Shown here: positions 41,625 through 50,775 of the stretch, in pieces
Layout of the letters: each line of letters begins with the position of its first letter
How positions within the stretch are numbered: position 1 is the stretch's first letter
Assembly: GCF_000012945.1 (NCBI RefSeq)
Contig: NC_007510.1
Coordinates: forward strand, 1-64,000
Length of the DNA stretch: 64,000 nt
Source: Burkholderia lata
GTDB taxonomy: Bacteria > Pseudomonadota > Gammaproteobacteria > Burkholderiales > Burkholderiaceae
Direction of reading: 5' to 3'
Notes under the pieces: generated by a model
Database searches by the model: none
What the model was told of the DNA's origin: nothing
The model's input: the letters and a program-made list of their open reading frames with translations, nothing else
Made by a program: the position numbers and the translations under genes

Positions 41625-41803
41625 CATTGCGGGAAGGCAACGCGGCTGTCGCGCGAAAACATCGTGTCGACCCGATTTGCAACCAGCGGTAACCGCGCCG
41701 CGAACGGGCGCGAATACGGGTCGCTTACAGGCGGTTAACGGGCAGGAAATCGGCGCACGGCGCGCGCATCACGAGCGCGACCGGCCGTGTCGAGAAAGCC
41801 GAT

Positions 41804-41829
41804 AAAAAAAGGGCGGCTCATTGCCGCCC
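41804..41829 (-). terminator. Terminator of the type III restriction-modification operon
   Basis: On the minus strand GGGCGGC and GCCGCCC form a 7-bp stem with a 5-nt loop, followed by TTTTTTT. It sits just after the res stop codon. Confidence 0.85.
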
Positions 41830-41835
41830 TTCGTC

Positions 41836-44800
41836 TTATCGCCCGGTGCCCACCAGCGGCACCGCAGGCTCAAACAACGCGTCGGCCTGCCTGACGCGCA
41901 CGAAGCGCGCCGCGCCGTCGCCGTCCACCAGCGCGCGGAAATGCGCTTCGCCGCACGCGAGCTTCGCACGCTCGTGCTCGCTCGGCACGTTGCCGTCCGC
42001 ATTCGGCGTATCGACGACGAAGTACAGCCGCTCGCCGCCGTCCTGTTCCGCGAGCACGGCCCAGTCCGGGTGATAGCTGCCGAGCGGCGTCTGCACGCGG
42101 AACCATGCGGGCAGCTTCGCGTACAGCTTCACGCCGTCGTGCGCCTCGAGCGCATCGGCGAACGCGCGTTCCGCGTCCGTCTCGCACACGACCGCCTCGT
42201 GGATCGACTTCTGCGCATCGGGCCGCAGGTTGCGCAGATAGCCGGTCAGCGCCTCGCTCTCGAACGATTCGAGCGCATGCACATGGCGCTCGCCGAGCTT
42301 GCGGTACGCGATGCCCGCGACGAGCGCGAGCCGCTTGCAGCGGTTGATCGCATCGGCCGCAACCGTGATGAACTGCTGCGGATTCACGCGGAAATCCTCG
42401 AGCCGGCCGCTGTCGGCCAGGATCGTCGCGAGCGAACGGCGCGTGAGCTGCGTGCGGTCCTGCAGCTCGGTGAGCAGGTCGGGCAGCGGCAGCTCGCCTT
42501 CGTCGAGCAGCACCGTGCCGGCGCCGGCCACCTCGATCGCCTCGATGCCGGCCTTGCCGATGTCGATCTCGGCCTTGCGCCACTGCAGCCGTGCGCGTGC
42601 GATGTCCGGCGCGTCGTGCAGCGCAGCCGCGCAGTCTCGCACGAGCTTCGCGTTGTCGAACTCGACGCGGTACACGGTGCGATGGCGGATGCGGTCCCAC
42701 AGCGCGCGGAACTCCTCGCCGAACACGACGGCCTTGCCCGATGCGTCGCGTCGCAGCGCGATCGCACGGCGCTCGTCCGCATTGCGAACCGCAAAGCGGC
42801 CCGACAGCTTGCGCAGCGTCGCGACGATCGGCGCGCGCAGCATCTCGAACGCCTCCGGCAGCACCAGCGCGCTCTGGCGCAGCGCATCCTTCAACCGGTC
42901 GAGCACCTTGCCCTGCGCGTCGACGTAGCCTTGCTCGTGCAGGTGATTCCACAGCACGCGCGACAGCTCGACGCCGAGCGCATGCGCGGGCCCGTCGCCT
43001 TCCTGCACGGGCAGCGCCGCGAACTGGTGCTCCTCGACGATGCCGAACCGGATGCCCGTATCGGCCTCGATTTCCTTCTGCAGGTTCTCCGCGAACGACT
43101 CGTAGCGCTCGGTCGCGATCACGGTGAGCGTGTTCACGCCCGCATCGCGCACGCGTTCGCCGTCCTGGTCGACGGCGAGGCGCAGCCCGCGGCCGAGCGT
43201 CTGGCGGCGCTCGCGTTCGGTCTGGATGTCGCGCAGCGTGCAGATCTGGAACACGTTCGGGTTGTCCCAGCCTTCCTTCAGCGCCGAGTGCGAGAAGATG
43301 AACTTCAGCGGCGTGTCGAACGACAGCAGCGCTTCCTTCTCGCGCATGATCAGGCCGTACGCACGCTCCGCGTTTTCGCGCGCCGCGGCGCTGCTTTCGC
43401 TCGTGTCGGTCCAGCCGCCCTTGCGGTCGATTGAGAAGTAGCCGTTGTGCGCGCGCCCGACTTCGAGCGCGACGTCGACACCGTCGAACAGCGCACGGTA
43501 GGCCGGCACACGTGCCGCACGCGCATATTCCTCTTCGAAGATCAACGCGTAGTCGCCCTTCACCGGCATGCCGTTCTCGTCGTACTGGCGATAGCGCTCG
43601 ACCGAATCGACGAAGAACAACGACAGCACCTTCACGCCGCGTTCGGCCAGGCGCAGCTCCTTGTCCAGATGCTCGCGGATCGTGCGGCGGATCATCTCGC
43701 GCTGCACGGCGAGCGTGTCGATGTCGCCGAACGCTTCGCCGAGCGACAGGAACGCCTCGCCTTCCGGATGGCGCAGCTCGACGTATTCGGCGCCCTTCAC
43801 CGCATGGACTTCGCCGATCCGCAGCCCCGCGTACAGCGCGCGCTTGGTCAGGCGTTCGAGATCGTCGCCGTCGGTGGCGGTCACGATCTGGCGCTTCACG
43901 CCGGCCGTCGTCGCGACGTCGAGCTCGACGCGCGCGCTGATCGCGCCGCGCCGGTTCGACACGCCGACGAGCCGCACGTAAGGCTTGTTGTGCGCATCCT
44001 CGACGATCGCCGATGCGATCTCGATCTGCTTGACCAGCTTGCGCTCGTACGCGTCGACCGCGTCGAGCCGGTACACCATGTGGTGACGGTCGACGTGCGT
44101 GGCCGAATAGCGCAGCGTGCAGAGCGGCGCCATCGCGGCGAGCGCTTCGCGGCCGCGGCCTTCGAGCCCGCCGTCGACGCTCTGCGGCTCGTCGACGATC
44201 ACGATCGGACGCGTCGCGCGGATCAGGTCGATCGGCTTCTCGCCGCCGGTCTTCTCGCTGTCCTTGTAGAGGTTGTTGATTTCCTTCTTGTTGATCGCCG
44301 CGACCGTCATCACCATGATCTGGATCGCCGCGCTCGCCGCGAAGTGGCGCACCTGGCCGAGCTTCGCTGAGTCGTACAGGAAGTAGTCGTACGGCACGCC
44401 CGCGTACAGCGCGCGGAAGTGATCCTCGGTGATCGCGAGCGTCTTGTGCACGCCTTCCTTGATCGCGATCGACGGCACGACGATCACGAACTTCGTGAAG
44501 CCGTAGCGGCGGTTCAGCTCGAAGATCGTGCGCAGGTACACGTAGGTCTTGCCGGTGCCGGTTTCCATCTCGACGGTGAAGTCGCGCGAGCCGGGCAGCC
44601 CGGACGGCGGCAGCCCGCCGCGCAGCTGCACGTCGGCGAGATTGCGCGCGAGCGCGTCGTCGGTCAGCGACAGCCGGTTGCCCACGCCCTGTTCCGACAC
44701 CGCGAAGCCGAGCGAGCCTTGCGCGGCGGCCGTGGTGCCGGGCGCGGCGTTCGCGAGCACGCTGAAGTCGCCGCGATACGATTCCTGGCCGCGAAACAGG

Positions 44801-44862
44801 TCGCAGACGGCGTCGATCGCCTCGCGCTGGTAGTCGAGATCCGCTTCGAAATGCAGCCGCAT
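41836..44862 (-). CDS. res: Type III restriction enzyme Res subunit (nuclease motif altered)
   Basis: Res is the ATP-dependent translocase and nuclease of type III restriction systems. The 1008-residue protein has Walker A METGTGKTYVYL, DExx box IVIVDEPQSVDGG, and helicase motifs VFQICTLRDIQTERERRQTL and GRGLRLAVDQDGERV. The C-terminal PD-(D/E)xK region reads HPDWAVLAEQDGGERLYFVV, then DTP (D951-T952-P953), where active enzymes carry ETK: the catalytic Lys is replaced by Pro. The nuclease may therefore be inactive. The ATG overlaps the mod stop (ATGA). The open frame continues upstream to 45567 only by chance inside mod. Confidence 0.93.
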   Translation of the reverse strand: MRLHFEADLDYQREAIDAVCDLFRGQESYRGDFSVLANAAPGTTAAAQGSLGFAVSEQGVGNRLSLTDDALARNLADVQLRGGLPPSGLPGSRDFTVEMETGTGKTYVYLRTIFELNRRYGFTKFVIVVPSIAIKEGVHKTLAITEDHFRALYAGVPYDYFLYDSAKLGQVRHFAASAAIQIMVMTVAAINKKEINNLYKDSEKTGGEKPIDLIRATRPIVIVDEPQSVDGGLEGRGREALAAMAPLCTLRYSATHVDRHHMVYRLDAVDAYERKLVKQIEIASAIVEDAHNKPYVRLVGVSNRRGAISARVELDVATTAGVKRQIVTATDGDDLERLTKRALYAGLRIGEVHAVKGAEYVELRHPEGEAFLSLGEAFGDIDTLAVQREMIRRTIREHLDKELRLAERGVKVLSLFFVDSVERYRQYDENGMPVKGDYALIFEEEYARAARVPAYRALFDGVDVALEVGRAHNGYFSIDRKGGWTDTSESSAAARENAERAYGLIMREKEALLSFDTPLKFIFSHSALKEGWDNPNVFQICTLRDIQTERERRQTLGRGLRLAVDQDGERVRDAGVNTLTVIATERYESFAENLQKEIEADTGIRFGIVEEHQFAALPVQEGDGPAHALGVELSRVLWNHLHEQGYVDAQGKVLDRLKDALRQSALVLPEAFEMLRAPIVATLRKLSGRFAVRNADERRAIALRRDASGKAVVFGEEFRALWDRIRHRTVYRVEFDNAKLVRDCAAALHDAPDIARARLQWRKAEIDIGKAGIEAIEVAGAGTVLLDEGELPLPDLLTELQDRTQLTRRSLATILADSGRLEDFRVNPQQFITVAADAINRCKRLALVAGIAYRKLGERHVHALESFESEALTGYLRNLRPDAQKSIHEAVVCETDAERAFADALEAHDGVKLYAKLPAWFRVQTPLGSYHPDWAVLAEQDGGERLYFVVDTPNADGNVPSEHERAKLACGEAHFRALVDGDGAARFVRVRQADALFEPAVPLVGTGR

Positions 44863-46880
44863 CACAGGCTCCGCACGCGCTTCACGCCGTGCTGTTCGAG
44901 CAGCGCGGCGAGATTGAGCTTCGCGACGTCGTCGACGAAGCCGCTGTCGCGGAACAGGCACGTGACGTCGTGCGTCGTGCCGGTCGCATCGAGCAGGTCG
45001 ACGATGCCGTCGGCGAGCGGGCCCGCGTCGTCGCGCGCGATGCGCGCATCGAAGCACGCGACGATCGAGCGGCCGATCAGGTGCACGGTCTTGCCCGCCA
45101 CCTGGTGATGCTCGACCGGCGTGCACAGGTCGAGGCCGAGCTTCAGCGTCAGCTCGGCGAGCAGGTCGTCCTCGGTGCGGCCGGTCTTCACGTGCTCGAC
45201 GGACGCGAACAGCGCATGGTCGAAGTCGTCGCGGCGCGGATCCCACTCGATCACGTTGGTCGTGTCGAGCCGGTACACGCGGAAGCCGAGGTCGCCATAG
45301 CTTTCCGGATAGTCGCGTGCGACCTGCTGCGCGGCGCGGCGCAGGCGTTCCTTCGTGATTTCGGCGAGCGTCAGCGGCTTCTTCAGCTTCGTGCAGAAAT
45401 CGGCGGCGCTCTGCTGCGTCTTGTCGCGGCGGTCGAGCGCTTCGGGCAACTGCACGAGCACGTAGCGGCGCGCGCCGCCGTCGGTCGCGTTCACCTGCAT
45501 CACCGCGTGGCCGGTCGAGCCGGAGCCGGCGAAGCAGTCGAGCACGATGTCGTCGCCGCGCGTGCACCAGCCGATCACGGCCGCCGCGAAATCGACCGGC
45601 TTCGGCAGGTCGAACGGGATGCCGAGCGTCTTCAGCAGCGCGTCGTCGGAGCCGGCGAACGGCAGCACCGACGGCACGTTCTCGTACATGTTCTCGTCGA
45701 GGTAGTAGATCCGTTGCGGCTGCGTGCTTTCATCCGCGCCGAATTCGATCTGGCCGCGCTCGATCAGCGCCTGCATCGTCGCGGGCGGGTTGCGCCAGCC
45801 GCGCGCAGGCATCGCGCACGGCTTGCCGGTGACCGGGTGGATCAGCGGCGTGAAATACTCTTCCGGCGCCTTCTTCTTGTTCGGCCAGGCCATCGACACG
45901 AGGCGGTACACGCGGCCTTCTTCCGACAGCCGGTCGTACATCACCTCGCCGCCGGACAGGTTGGTCTGCGCCTTCATCCACGCGCGGTACGCCTTCTGCG
46001 CGTCCTTCGGGTTGCCGCTGCGGTACACGGCGTCGTGCGCGGCGTCGAGCATGCGCTGCGCATTGCGCTTCGGGCGCTTGAGCGGCGCCTGTTCGAGCAG
46101 CGTCTCGGCGTTGCGCGCGAACAGCACCAGCGATTCGTGCTGGTACGCGACGCCGCGCGCGTCGCCCTTCGGGTTGCGCTTGTCCCACACGGCGACGCCG
46201 AGCTCGTTCTCCTCGCCGAAGATCTCGCGCAGCATCAGCACGAGCGCATGCACTTCATGCTCGTCGATGTGCACGGCGATCAGCCCTTCGTCGGACAGCA
46301 GCGCGTGCGCGAGCTTCAGGCGCGGATACATCATGTTCAGCCAGTCGGTGTGGAACCGGCCGTTCGCCTCGGTATTGGTGCTGCGCTTCACGCCGCCCTG
46401 GGTCTGCCCGGTCATCGCCAGGTAGTGGCGGATGCTGTCGCTGAAGTCGTCCGGATAGACGAAATCGCTGCCGGTGTTGTACGGCGGGTCGATGTAGACG
46501 AGCTTCACCTTGCCTGCGTAACTCTTGTGCAGCAGCTTCATCACGTCGAGGTTGTCGCCCTCGATCACGAGATGGCGCGTGTCGTCCCACGCGACGCTGT
46601 CGTCGGGGCAGGGGCGCAGCGTGCCCGTCGACGGCGTGAGCGCGGCCTGGCGCGCGCTGCGCTTGCCATGCCAGTGGAAGCCGTAGCGCTCGTCGGCGTC
46701 GCCGACCGTGCGTTCGCCGATCAGCGCCTTCAGCACGTCGACGTCGACCGACGCGCCGCCGGGGCCTTCGGTCACGAGTTCGGGGAACAGCGCCTTCAGG
46801 CGCGCGACGTTGTCGGCGGTGAAATCGGTCGACATCGCCTGCGGGCTTGCCGCATCGAGTTTCTGCATCGTCTTTTCCAT
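44862..46880 (-). CDS. mod: Type III DNA methyltransferase Mod subunit
   Basis: Mod recognises the target and transfers methyl groups to adenine. The 672-residue protein has the catalytic motif DPPYNTGSDF at residues 131-140, and the SAM-binding DCFAGSGSTGHAV comes later, near residue 448; this order defines the beta class used by type III enzymes. HTDWLNMMYPRLKLAHALLS and IFGEENELGVAVWDKRNPKG are family-typical. It is translated just ahead of res. Its GC content matches the host, so the pair looks long resident. Confidence 0.95.
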   Translation of the reverse strand: MEKTMQKLDAASPQAMSTDFTADNVARLKALFPELVTEGPGGASVDVDVLKALIGERTVGDADERYGFHWHGKRSARQAALTPSTGTLRPCPDDSVAWDDTRHLVIEGDNLDVMKLLHKSYAGKVKLVYIDPPYNTGSDFVYPDDFSDSIRHYLAMTGQTQGGVKRSTNTEANGRFHTDWLNMMYPRLKLAHALLSDEGLIAVHIDEHEVHALVLMLREIFGEENELGVAVWDKRNPKGDARGVAYQHESLVLFARNAETLLEQAPLKRPKRNAQRMLDAAHDAVYRSGNPKDAQKAYRAWMKAQTNLSGGEVMYDRLSEEGRVYRLVSMAWPNKKKAPEEYFTPLIHPVTGKPCAMPARGWRNPPATMQALIERGQIEFGADESTQPQRIYYLDENMYENVPSVLPFAGSDDALLKTLGIPFDLPKPVDFAAAVIGWCTRGDDIVLDCFAGSGSTGHAVMQVNATDGGARRYVLVQLPEALDRRDKTQQSAADFCTKLKKPLTLAEITKERLRRAAQQVARDYPESYGDLGFRVYRLDTTNVIEWDPRRDDFDHALFASVEHVKTGRTEDDLLAELTLKLGLDLCTPVEHHQVAGKTVHLIGRSIVACFDARIARDDAGPLADGIVDLLDATGTTHDVTCLFRDSGFVDDVAKLNLAALLEQHGVKRVRSL

Positions 46881-47217
46881 CGGAGCCCGGCCGCGCGCGC
46901 CAGGACATCGGGCGCGCTCGCAGCACCGGCGGCAACGGCCGCCCGGGCAAACCCGAAACGCTATCGAGTCACCCGGCCGAGGTCAAGCGCCGATGTGGGG
47001 CGATCGTGCGGACATCGGCCGCGATTGCCCGCCGGACGGGGCGCAAGCGGCTTCGGGCCGGTTGTCGCAGGGCCGGCCGGCAGCCGCCTGGCGGGCGTCC
47101 CCGGAGGCACGCCGGAAAGGACGAAAAAAAGGGCACGGTCGGCGCCAAGCGCCGGCGTGCCCGCATGGAGAATCCCGGATGGAGGGTGCGACGGGGCCCG
47201 TCTGGCCCCGATTCAGG
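46881..47217. other. Intergenic region between porin and mod
   Basis: No gene. It holds the porin terminator (47124-47162) and the upstream region of mod, where I see no clear promoter. Confidence 0.5.
47124..47162 (-). terminator. Porin terminator
   Basis: On the minus strand GGGCACGCCGGCGC and GCGCCGACCGTGCCC pair with few mismatches around a 3-nt loop and are followed by a run of seven Ts. It lies downstream of the porin gene. Confidence 0.85.
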
Positions 47218-48348
47218 TCAGAAACGCGTGCGGATGCCCGACGTCAGCTCGAGCTGGTTCTTCGCGCCGAACGTCGACGACACCGTGTAGCCGCCATGCA
47301 GCTTCATGTAGTCGCCGGCGAGGTACACCTCGGTGCGCTTGCTCAGGTGATAGAACACCGACCCGTAGATCGTTTCCTTGAAGCCGTTGGCGACGCCGTT
47401 GGTCAGGCTGAACGCGCCGAGGTTCGCGTTCGGCGTGAAGCCGTCGGCATTGTTCGCGGCGTTCTTGACGCGCATCTGCTGGTAGCCGAGCTCGTAGTCG
47501 AGCGCGCCGGGGGGCGCCACCTTCACCGACACGGTCCACGAGTCGTCGTGGCGCTGGCCGAGCGAACCCTGGTCGCCGTTGTAGCGGAAGTAGCCGGCAT
47601 TCAGGCGCACGATGCTGAACGTGTAGTTGCCGCCGACCGAGAACGTCTGGTTCGTGAAACCGCCGTTGTTCACGTGGTTGTAGAAGCCCGACACGTTGAA
47701 CGGCCCGCCGTTGTAGCCGAGCGCGACCTGGTATGCGGAGCCGGTCGCGAATGCGGTCGAGTTGCTGAACTGGTAGCCGGCGCTCGCGAAGATGCCGTTG
47801 CTGAACAGCTTCTTCCACGCGATGCCGTTGTTGTAGCGCGTGCCGGTCGGGCTGGCCGCGTAGAAGATCATCTGCTTGAAGTTGTTCGAGTTGGTCCAGC
47901 CGCCTTCCTCGGTCGACAGTTTCGCGGAGCCGTACGGATCGCCGTAGATCGCGGCCGCGTCGCGCGCGATCGTGTTCTGGAAGCCGGCCGTCAGCTTGCC
48001 GAAGCGCTCGTCCTCGATGCCGACCCACGCATCGCGGTCGAAGATCTGGCCGTTGTCTTCCATCTGGCCGTTCGCGACCACGTATTCGCTTTCGAGGCGG
48101 AAGATGACCTTCGTGCCGCCGCCGATGTCTTCGGCGCCGCGCAGGCCCCAGCGGCTGCCGCTGAACCACGGCTCGCCTTCGTTGCCCATGCCGATCACGT
48201 GATTGCCGTTCGCGTCGGCGTGGGTCCGGTAGGTCGGAAAGCTCAGGTCCATCAGGCCGTAGAGCTGCACGCTCGACTGCGCATGCGCCTGGGTGCCGGC
48301 GCACAGGCCAGCCGCCGCGATGGAAAGGGCAAGGGTTTTTCGTTTCAA
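47218..48348 (-). CDS. Gram-negative outer-membrane porin
   Basis: The 376-residue protein is a betaproteobacterial 16-stranded general porin: signal peptide (L/M)KRKTLALSIAAAGLCAGTQA with AHA-QSS cleavage, then SSVQLYGLMDLSF, SRWGLRGAEDIGGGTKVIFR, RDAWVGIEDERFGKLTAGFQ, and a C-terminal LTSGIRTRF ending in Phe, the usual barrel signal. No ATG lies near the signal peptide; TTG 48348 behind GGAGGAGA is the most likely start. Downstream lies its terminator. Confidence 0.93.
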   Translation of the reverse strand: MKRKTLALSIAAAGLCAGTQAHAQSSVQLYGLMDLSFPTYRTHADANGNHVIGMGNEGEPWFSGSRWGLRGAEDIGGGTKVIFRLESEYVVANGQMEDNGQIFDRDAWVGIEDERFGKLTAGFQNTIARDAAAIYGDPYGSAKLSTEEGGWTNSNNFKQMIFYAASPTGTRYNNGIAWKKLFSNGIFASAGYQFSNSTAFATGSAYQVALGYNGGPFNVSGFYNHVNNGGFTNQTFSVGGNYTFSIVRLNAGYFRYNGDQGSLGQRHDDSWTVSVKVAPPGALDYELGYQQMRVKNAANNADGFTPNANLGAFSLTNGVANGFKETIYGSVFYHLSKRTEVYLAGDYMKLHGGYTVSSTFGAKNQLELTSGIRTRF

Positions 48349-48629
48349 GATCGTCTCCTCCGAGCTGCCGCATTGAAATCTGGTCGTTGGCAGTACGTAA
48401 TGTATGCCGACTCTTGCCGGCCACAGCGAGAGGGCCGACGCGTAGCATCGTAGAGGGTGCAATCCTTCACGACGCTTTCCCGGACGCAAGAATCGGATCG
48501 GTGAAAACACCGAACGCGCAACAATCCCGGATCGGGCAGGCGTGCGGAAGCCGGCAAGCCGGGGGCGCCGGCATGCGTCGATGACGTTTCGTGCTACGAA
48601 TCGATATTCAGGGCTCGCAAAGGAACCCG
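48349..48629. other. Intergenic region upstream of the porin
   Basis: No gene. It is the upstream region of the porin and separates it from the response regulator; I see no certain promoter. Confidence 0.4.
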
Positions 48630-49307
48630 TCAGTCCTGCGTGCTCTTCATGCGCAGGATGTAACCGAGCCCGCGCAGCGTGATGATCTCGGCCGTGCTGC
48701 CCGCGAGATGCTTGCGCAGCCGGTGAATGTAGATGTCGATCGCATCGGCGCTCGGCTCGTCGTCGAGCGCGAACACGCTGTCCATCAGCCGCGCCTTCGA
48801 CACCGTCTTGTTCTGCTGCAGCATCAGCGTTTCGAGGATCGCGTGCTCGCGGCGGCGCAGCGCGAGCACCGTTTCGCCGCAGCGGAATTCGCGCGTGCCG
48901 AACGCGTAGACGAGATCGCCGCACACGAGCTGCGTCGTGCCGACGCCCGCCTGCCGGCGGATCAGCGCGCGAATCCGTGCGACCAGCTCGCGCGATTCGA
49001 ACGGCTTCACGACGTAATCGTCGGCGCCCGCGCCGAAGCAGTCGACCTTGTCGTCGACCGAGCCGTGCGCGGTCAGCATCAGCACCGGCACGTTGTCGTT
49101 GCGGCGTCGCAGCCGCGCGAGCACCTCCTTGCCGCTGATGCCGGGCAGGCGCATGTCGAGCAGCACCGCGTCGTAGCGTTCGGTCTTCAGCACCGTGTCG
49201 GCGCGCTCGCCGTCGCCGACGGAGTCGACCGCGAAATCCTCGCCGCGCAGCAGGTTCACGATCCAGTGCGCGAGTTCGGCGTTGTCTTCGACCAGCAGGA
49301 GTTTCAT
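48630..49307 (-). CDS. OmpR/PhoB-family response regulator (TctD-like)
   Basis: The 225-residue protein has a receiver domain (LLVEDNAELAHWIVNLL, phospho-acceptor D51 in AVLLDMRLPG, LTAHGS, YVVKPFE) and an OmpR-type winged helix with EPSADAIDIYIHRLRKHLAG and ITLRGLGYILR. It forms a pair with the sensor kinase encoded 12 bp upstream. The TctD-like subgroup often controls transport of organic acids; the neighbouring porin and ABC transporter are candidate targets. Confidence 0.93.
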   Translation of the reverse strand: MKLLLVEDNAELAHWIVNLLRGEDFAVDSVGDGERADTVLKTERYDAVLLDMRLPGISGKEVLARLRRRNDNVPVLMLTAHGSVDDKVDCFGAGADDYVVKPFESRELVARIRALIRRQAGVGTTQLVCGDLVYAFGTREFRCGETVLALRRREHAILETLMLQQNKTVSKARLMDSVFALDDEPSADAIDIYIHRLRKHLAGSTAEIITLRGLGYILRMKSTQD

Positions 49308-49319
49308 GGCGACTTCTCT

Positions 49320-50753
49320 TCAATCGTATGCGGGCAGCCGCACGGTCACGACGATACCGCGATTGCCGGCCCCCGGCGCGAGCGACGCGCTGCCGCCGTG
49401 CGCCTGCGCGATCTCGCGGACGATCGCGAGCCCGAGGCCCGAGCCTTCGGTATCGGCCGACACGCGGTAGAACCGCTTGAACACGTGCGGCCGCGCTTCG
49501 GCCGGGATGCCGGGGCCGTTGTCGACCACGTCGAGCACGATCGCGTCGCCGTCGCGGCGGGCGCAGACCGTCACGCAGCCGCCCGGCTGCGTGTAGCGCA
49601 CCGCGTTGTCGACGAGGTTCATCACCAGCGCGGTCAGCAGGCTGTCGCTGCCCGCGACGTCGAGCCGCTCGCCGAGGTCGGCCCCGAGATCGATATTGCG
49701 CCGCTGCGCGAGCACGATCGTTTCCTCCAGCACACTCGACACCACGGCCGCGAGATCGACGCGATGGTTCAGCAGCGTCGACGGTGTCGCTTCCGCATGC
49801 GCGAGCAGCAGCAGCTTGTCGGTCACGTCGGCCATCTTGCGGCTGCTGCGCTGCATGCTGTCGAGCACCGCTGCCAGCTCCGGATCGGCGTGCCCGCGCC
49901 GCTGCGCGTACTGGATCTGCGTGTCGAGCACCGCGATCGGCGTGCGCAACTGGTGCGCGGCATCCGCGATGAAGCGGCGCTGCGTGGCCGTGTGCGTGTT
50001 GAGCCGCGCGATGCACTGGTTGATCGCGTCCACGATCGGCCGCAGCTCGTTCTGCAGCCGCTCGGGGCGGATCGGCTCCAGCTCCATCGGCCCGCGGTCG
50101 GCCACGTCGTCCTTCAGCTTCATCAGCGGGCGCATCTCGAAGGTGAGGCCGAGGTACACGAGCCCCATCGCGAGCATCAGCATCAGCGACAGGCGCACGA
50201 GCTGCGGCCGCCAGATCGTGGCGACCATCGCCTGGTGCGAGCGCGTCGTCTTCGCGACGACCACCGTGACCGTCTCGACGTTTCCCTCGTCGTAAAGCTG
50301 GCGATCGTAGGCCACCGCGCGCAGCGGCACGCCGTCGAGCGACGTGTCGTACAACGTCGGCTCGATGCCGTGCCGCGCGGGTACGTCGAGCGCCGGCGTG
50401 CCTGCGAGCAGTCGGTCGTGGCCGTCGATCACCTTGTAGAACACCGAATCGCGCGACGGCGATTCGAAGATCTCCAGCGCGGCCGGCGGCACGTCGGCGA
50501 CCGGCAGCCCGTTGCGCCATTCGATGTCCTCGCCGATCGTGCGAGCCGACGCGACGAGCGCGCTGTCCTGCACGAGCGCGGCCGTGGTCCGCGCGGTGTC
50601 GTACGACATCGCGCCGGCGATCAGCACGAACACCGCGAGCGGCAGCAGCAGCCACCACAGCAACCGTCCGCGCAGGCTGTGCGCCATCCTGTTGCGCTCC
50701 TTCTCCGAAATGCCGAACCGCGCCGGGAGCGCCGGCGCGGTCGGGAGTGTCAT
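49320..50753 (-). CDS. Sensor histidine kinase (TctE-like)
   Basis: The 477-residue kinase has a first membrane helix (LLWWLLLPLAVFVLIAGAMS), a periplasmic sensor region of about 125 residues, a second helix (LSLMLMLAMGLVYLGLTF), HAMP-like linker, His box DAAHQLRTPIAVLDTQ with H267, N box NLVDNAVRYT, and G boxes VVDNGPGIP and GSGLGLAIVREIA. It should phosphorylate the response regulator encoded downstream. The first ATG is used; MAHSLRGRLL (residue 23) is an alternative start. Confidence 0.93.
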   Translation of the reverse strand: MTLPTAPALPARFGISEKERNRMAHSLRGRLLWWLLLPLAVFVLIAGAMSYDTARTTAALVQDSALVASARTIGEDIEWRNGLPVADVPPAALEIFESPSRDSVFYKVIDGHDRLLAGTPALDVPARHGIEPTLYDTSLDGVPLRAVAYDRQLYDEGNVETVTVVVAKTTRSHQAMVATIWRPQLVRLSLMLMLAMGLVYLGLTFEMRPLMKLKDDVADRGPMELEPIRPERLQNELRPIVDAINQCIARLNTHTATQRRFIADAAHQLRTPIAVLDTQIQYAQRRGHADPELAAVLDSMQRSSRKMADVTDKLLLLAHAEATPSTLLNHRVDLAAVVSSVLEETIVLAQRRNIDLGADLGERLDVAGSDSLLTALVMNLVDNAVRYTQPGGCVTVCARRDGDAIVLDVVDNGPGIPAEARPHVFKRFYRVSADTEGSGLGLAIVREIAQAHGGSASLAPGAGNRGIVVTVRLPAYD

Positions 50754-50775
50754 GTCAGGCGTCCGTCTGCGGCGT

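Noticed and set aside
41821..43434. Long plus-strand open frame (537 codons) opposite res
   Set aside because: It is antisense to res, has no recognisable domain and an Arg/Ala/Leu-rich composition typical of shadow frames in GC-rich DNA.
44863..45567. Extension of the res frame upstream of 44862
   Set aside because: It lies inside mod in another frame. The res start at 44862 overlaps the mod stop as ATGA, and family similarity begins there.
44889..47381. Plus-strand open frame of 830 codons opposite mod
   Set aside because: Antisense to mod and the porin end; low-complexity Arg/Leu/Val/His composition, no motif.
48349..50658. Minus-strand open frame extending the porin upstream to 1146 codons
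   Set aside because: Overlaps the two-component genes in another frame; the porin signal peptide gives the real start near 48348.
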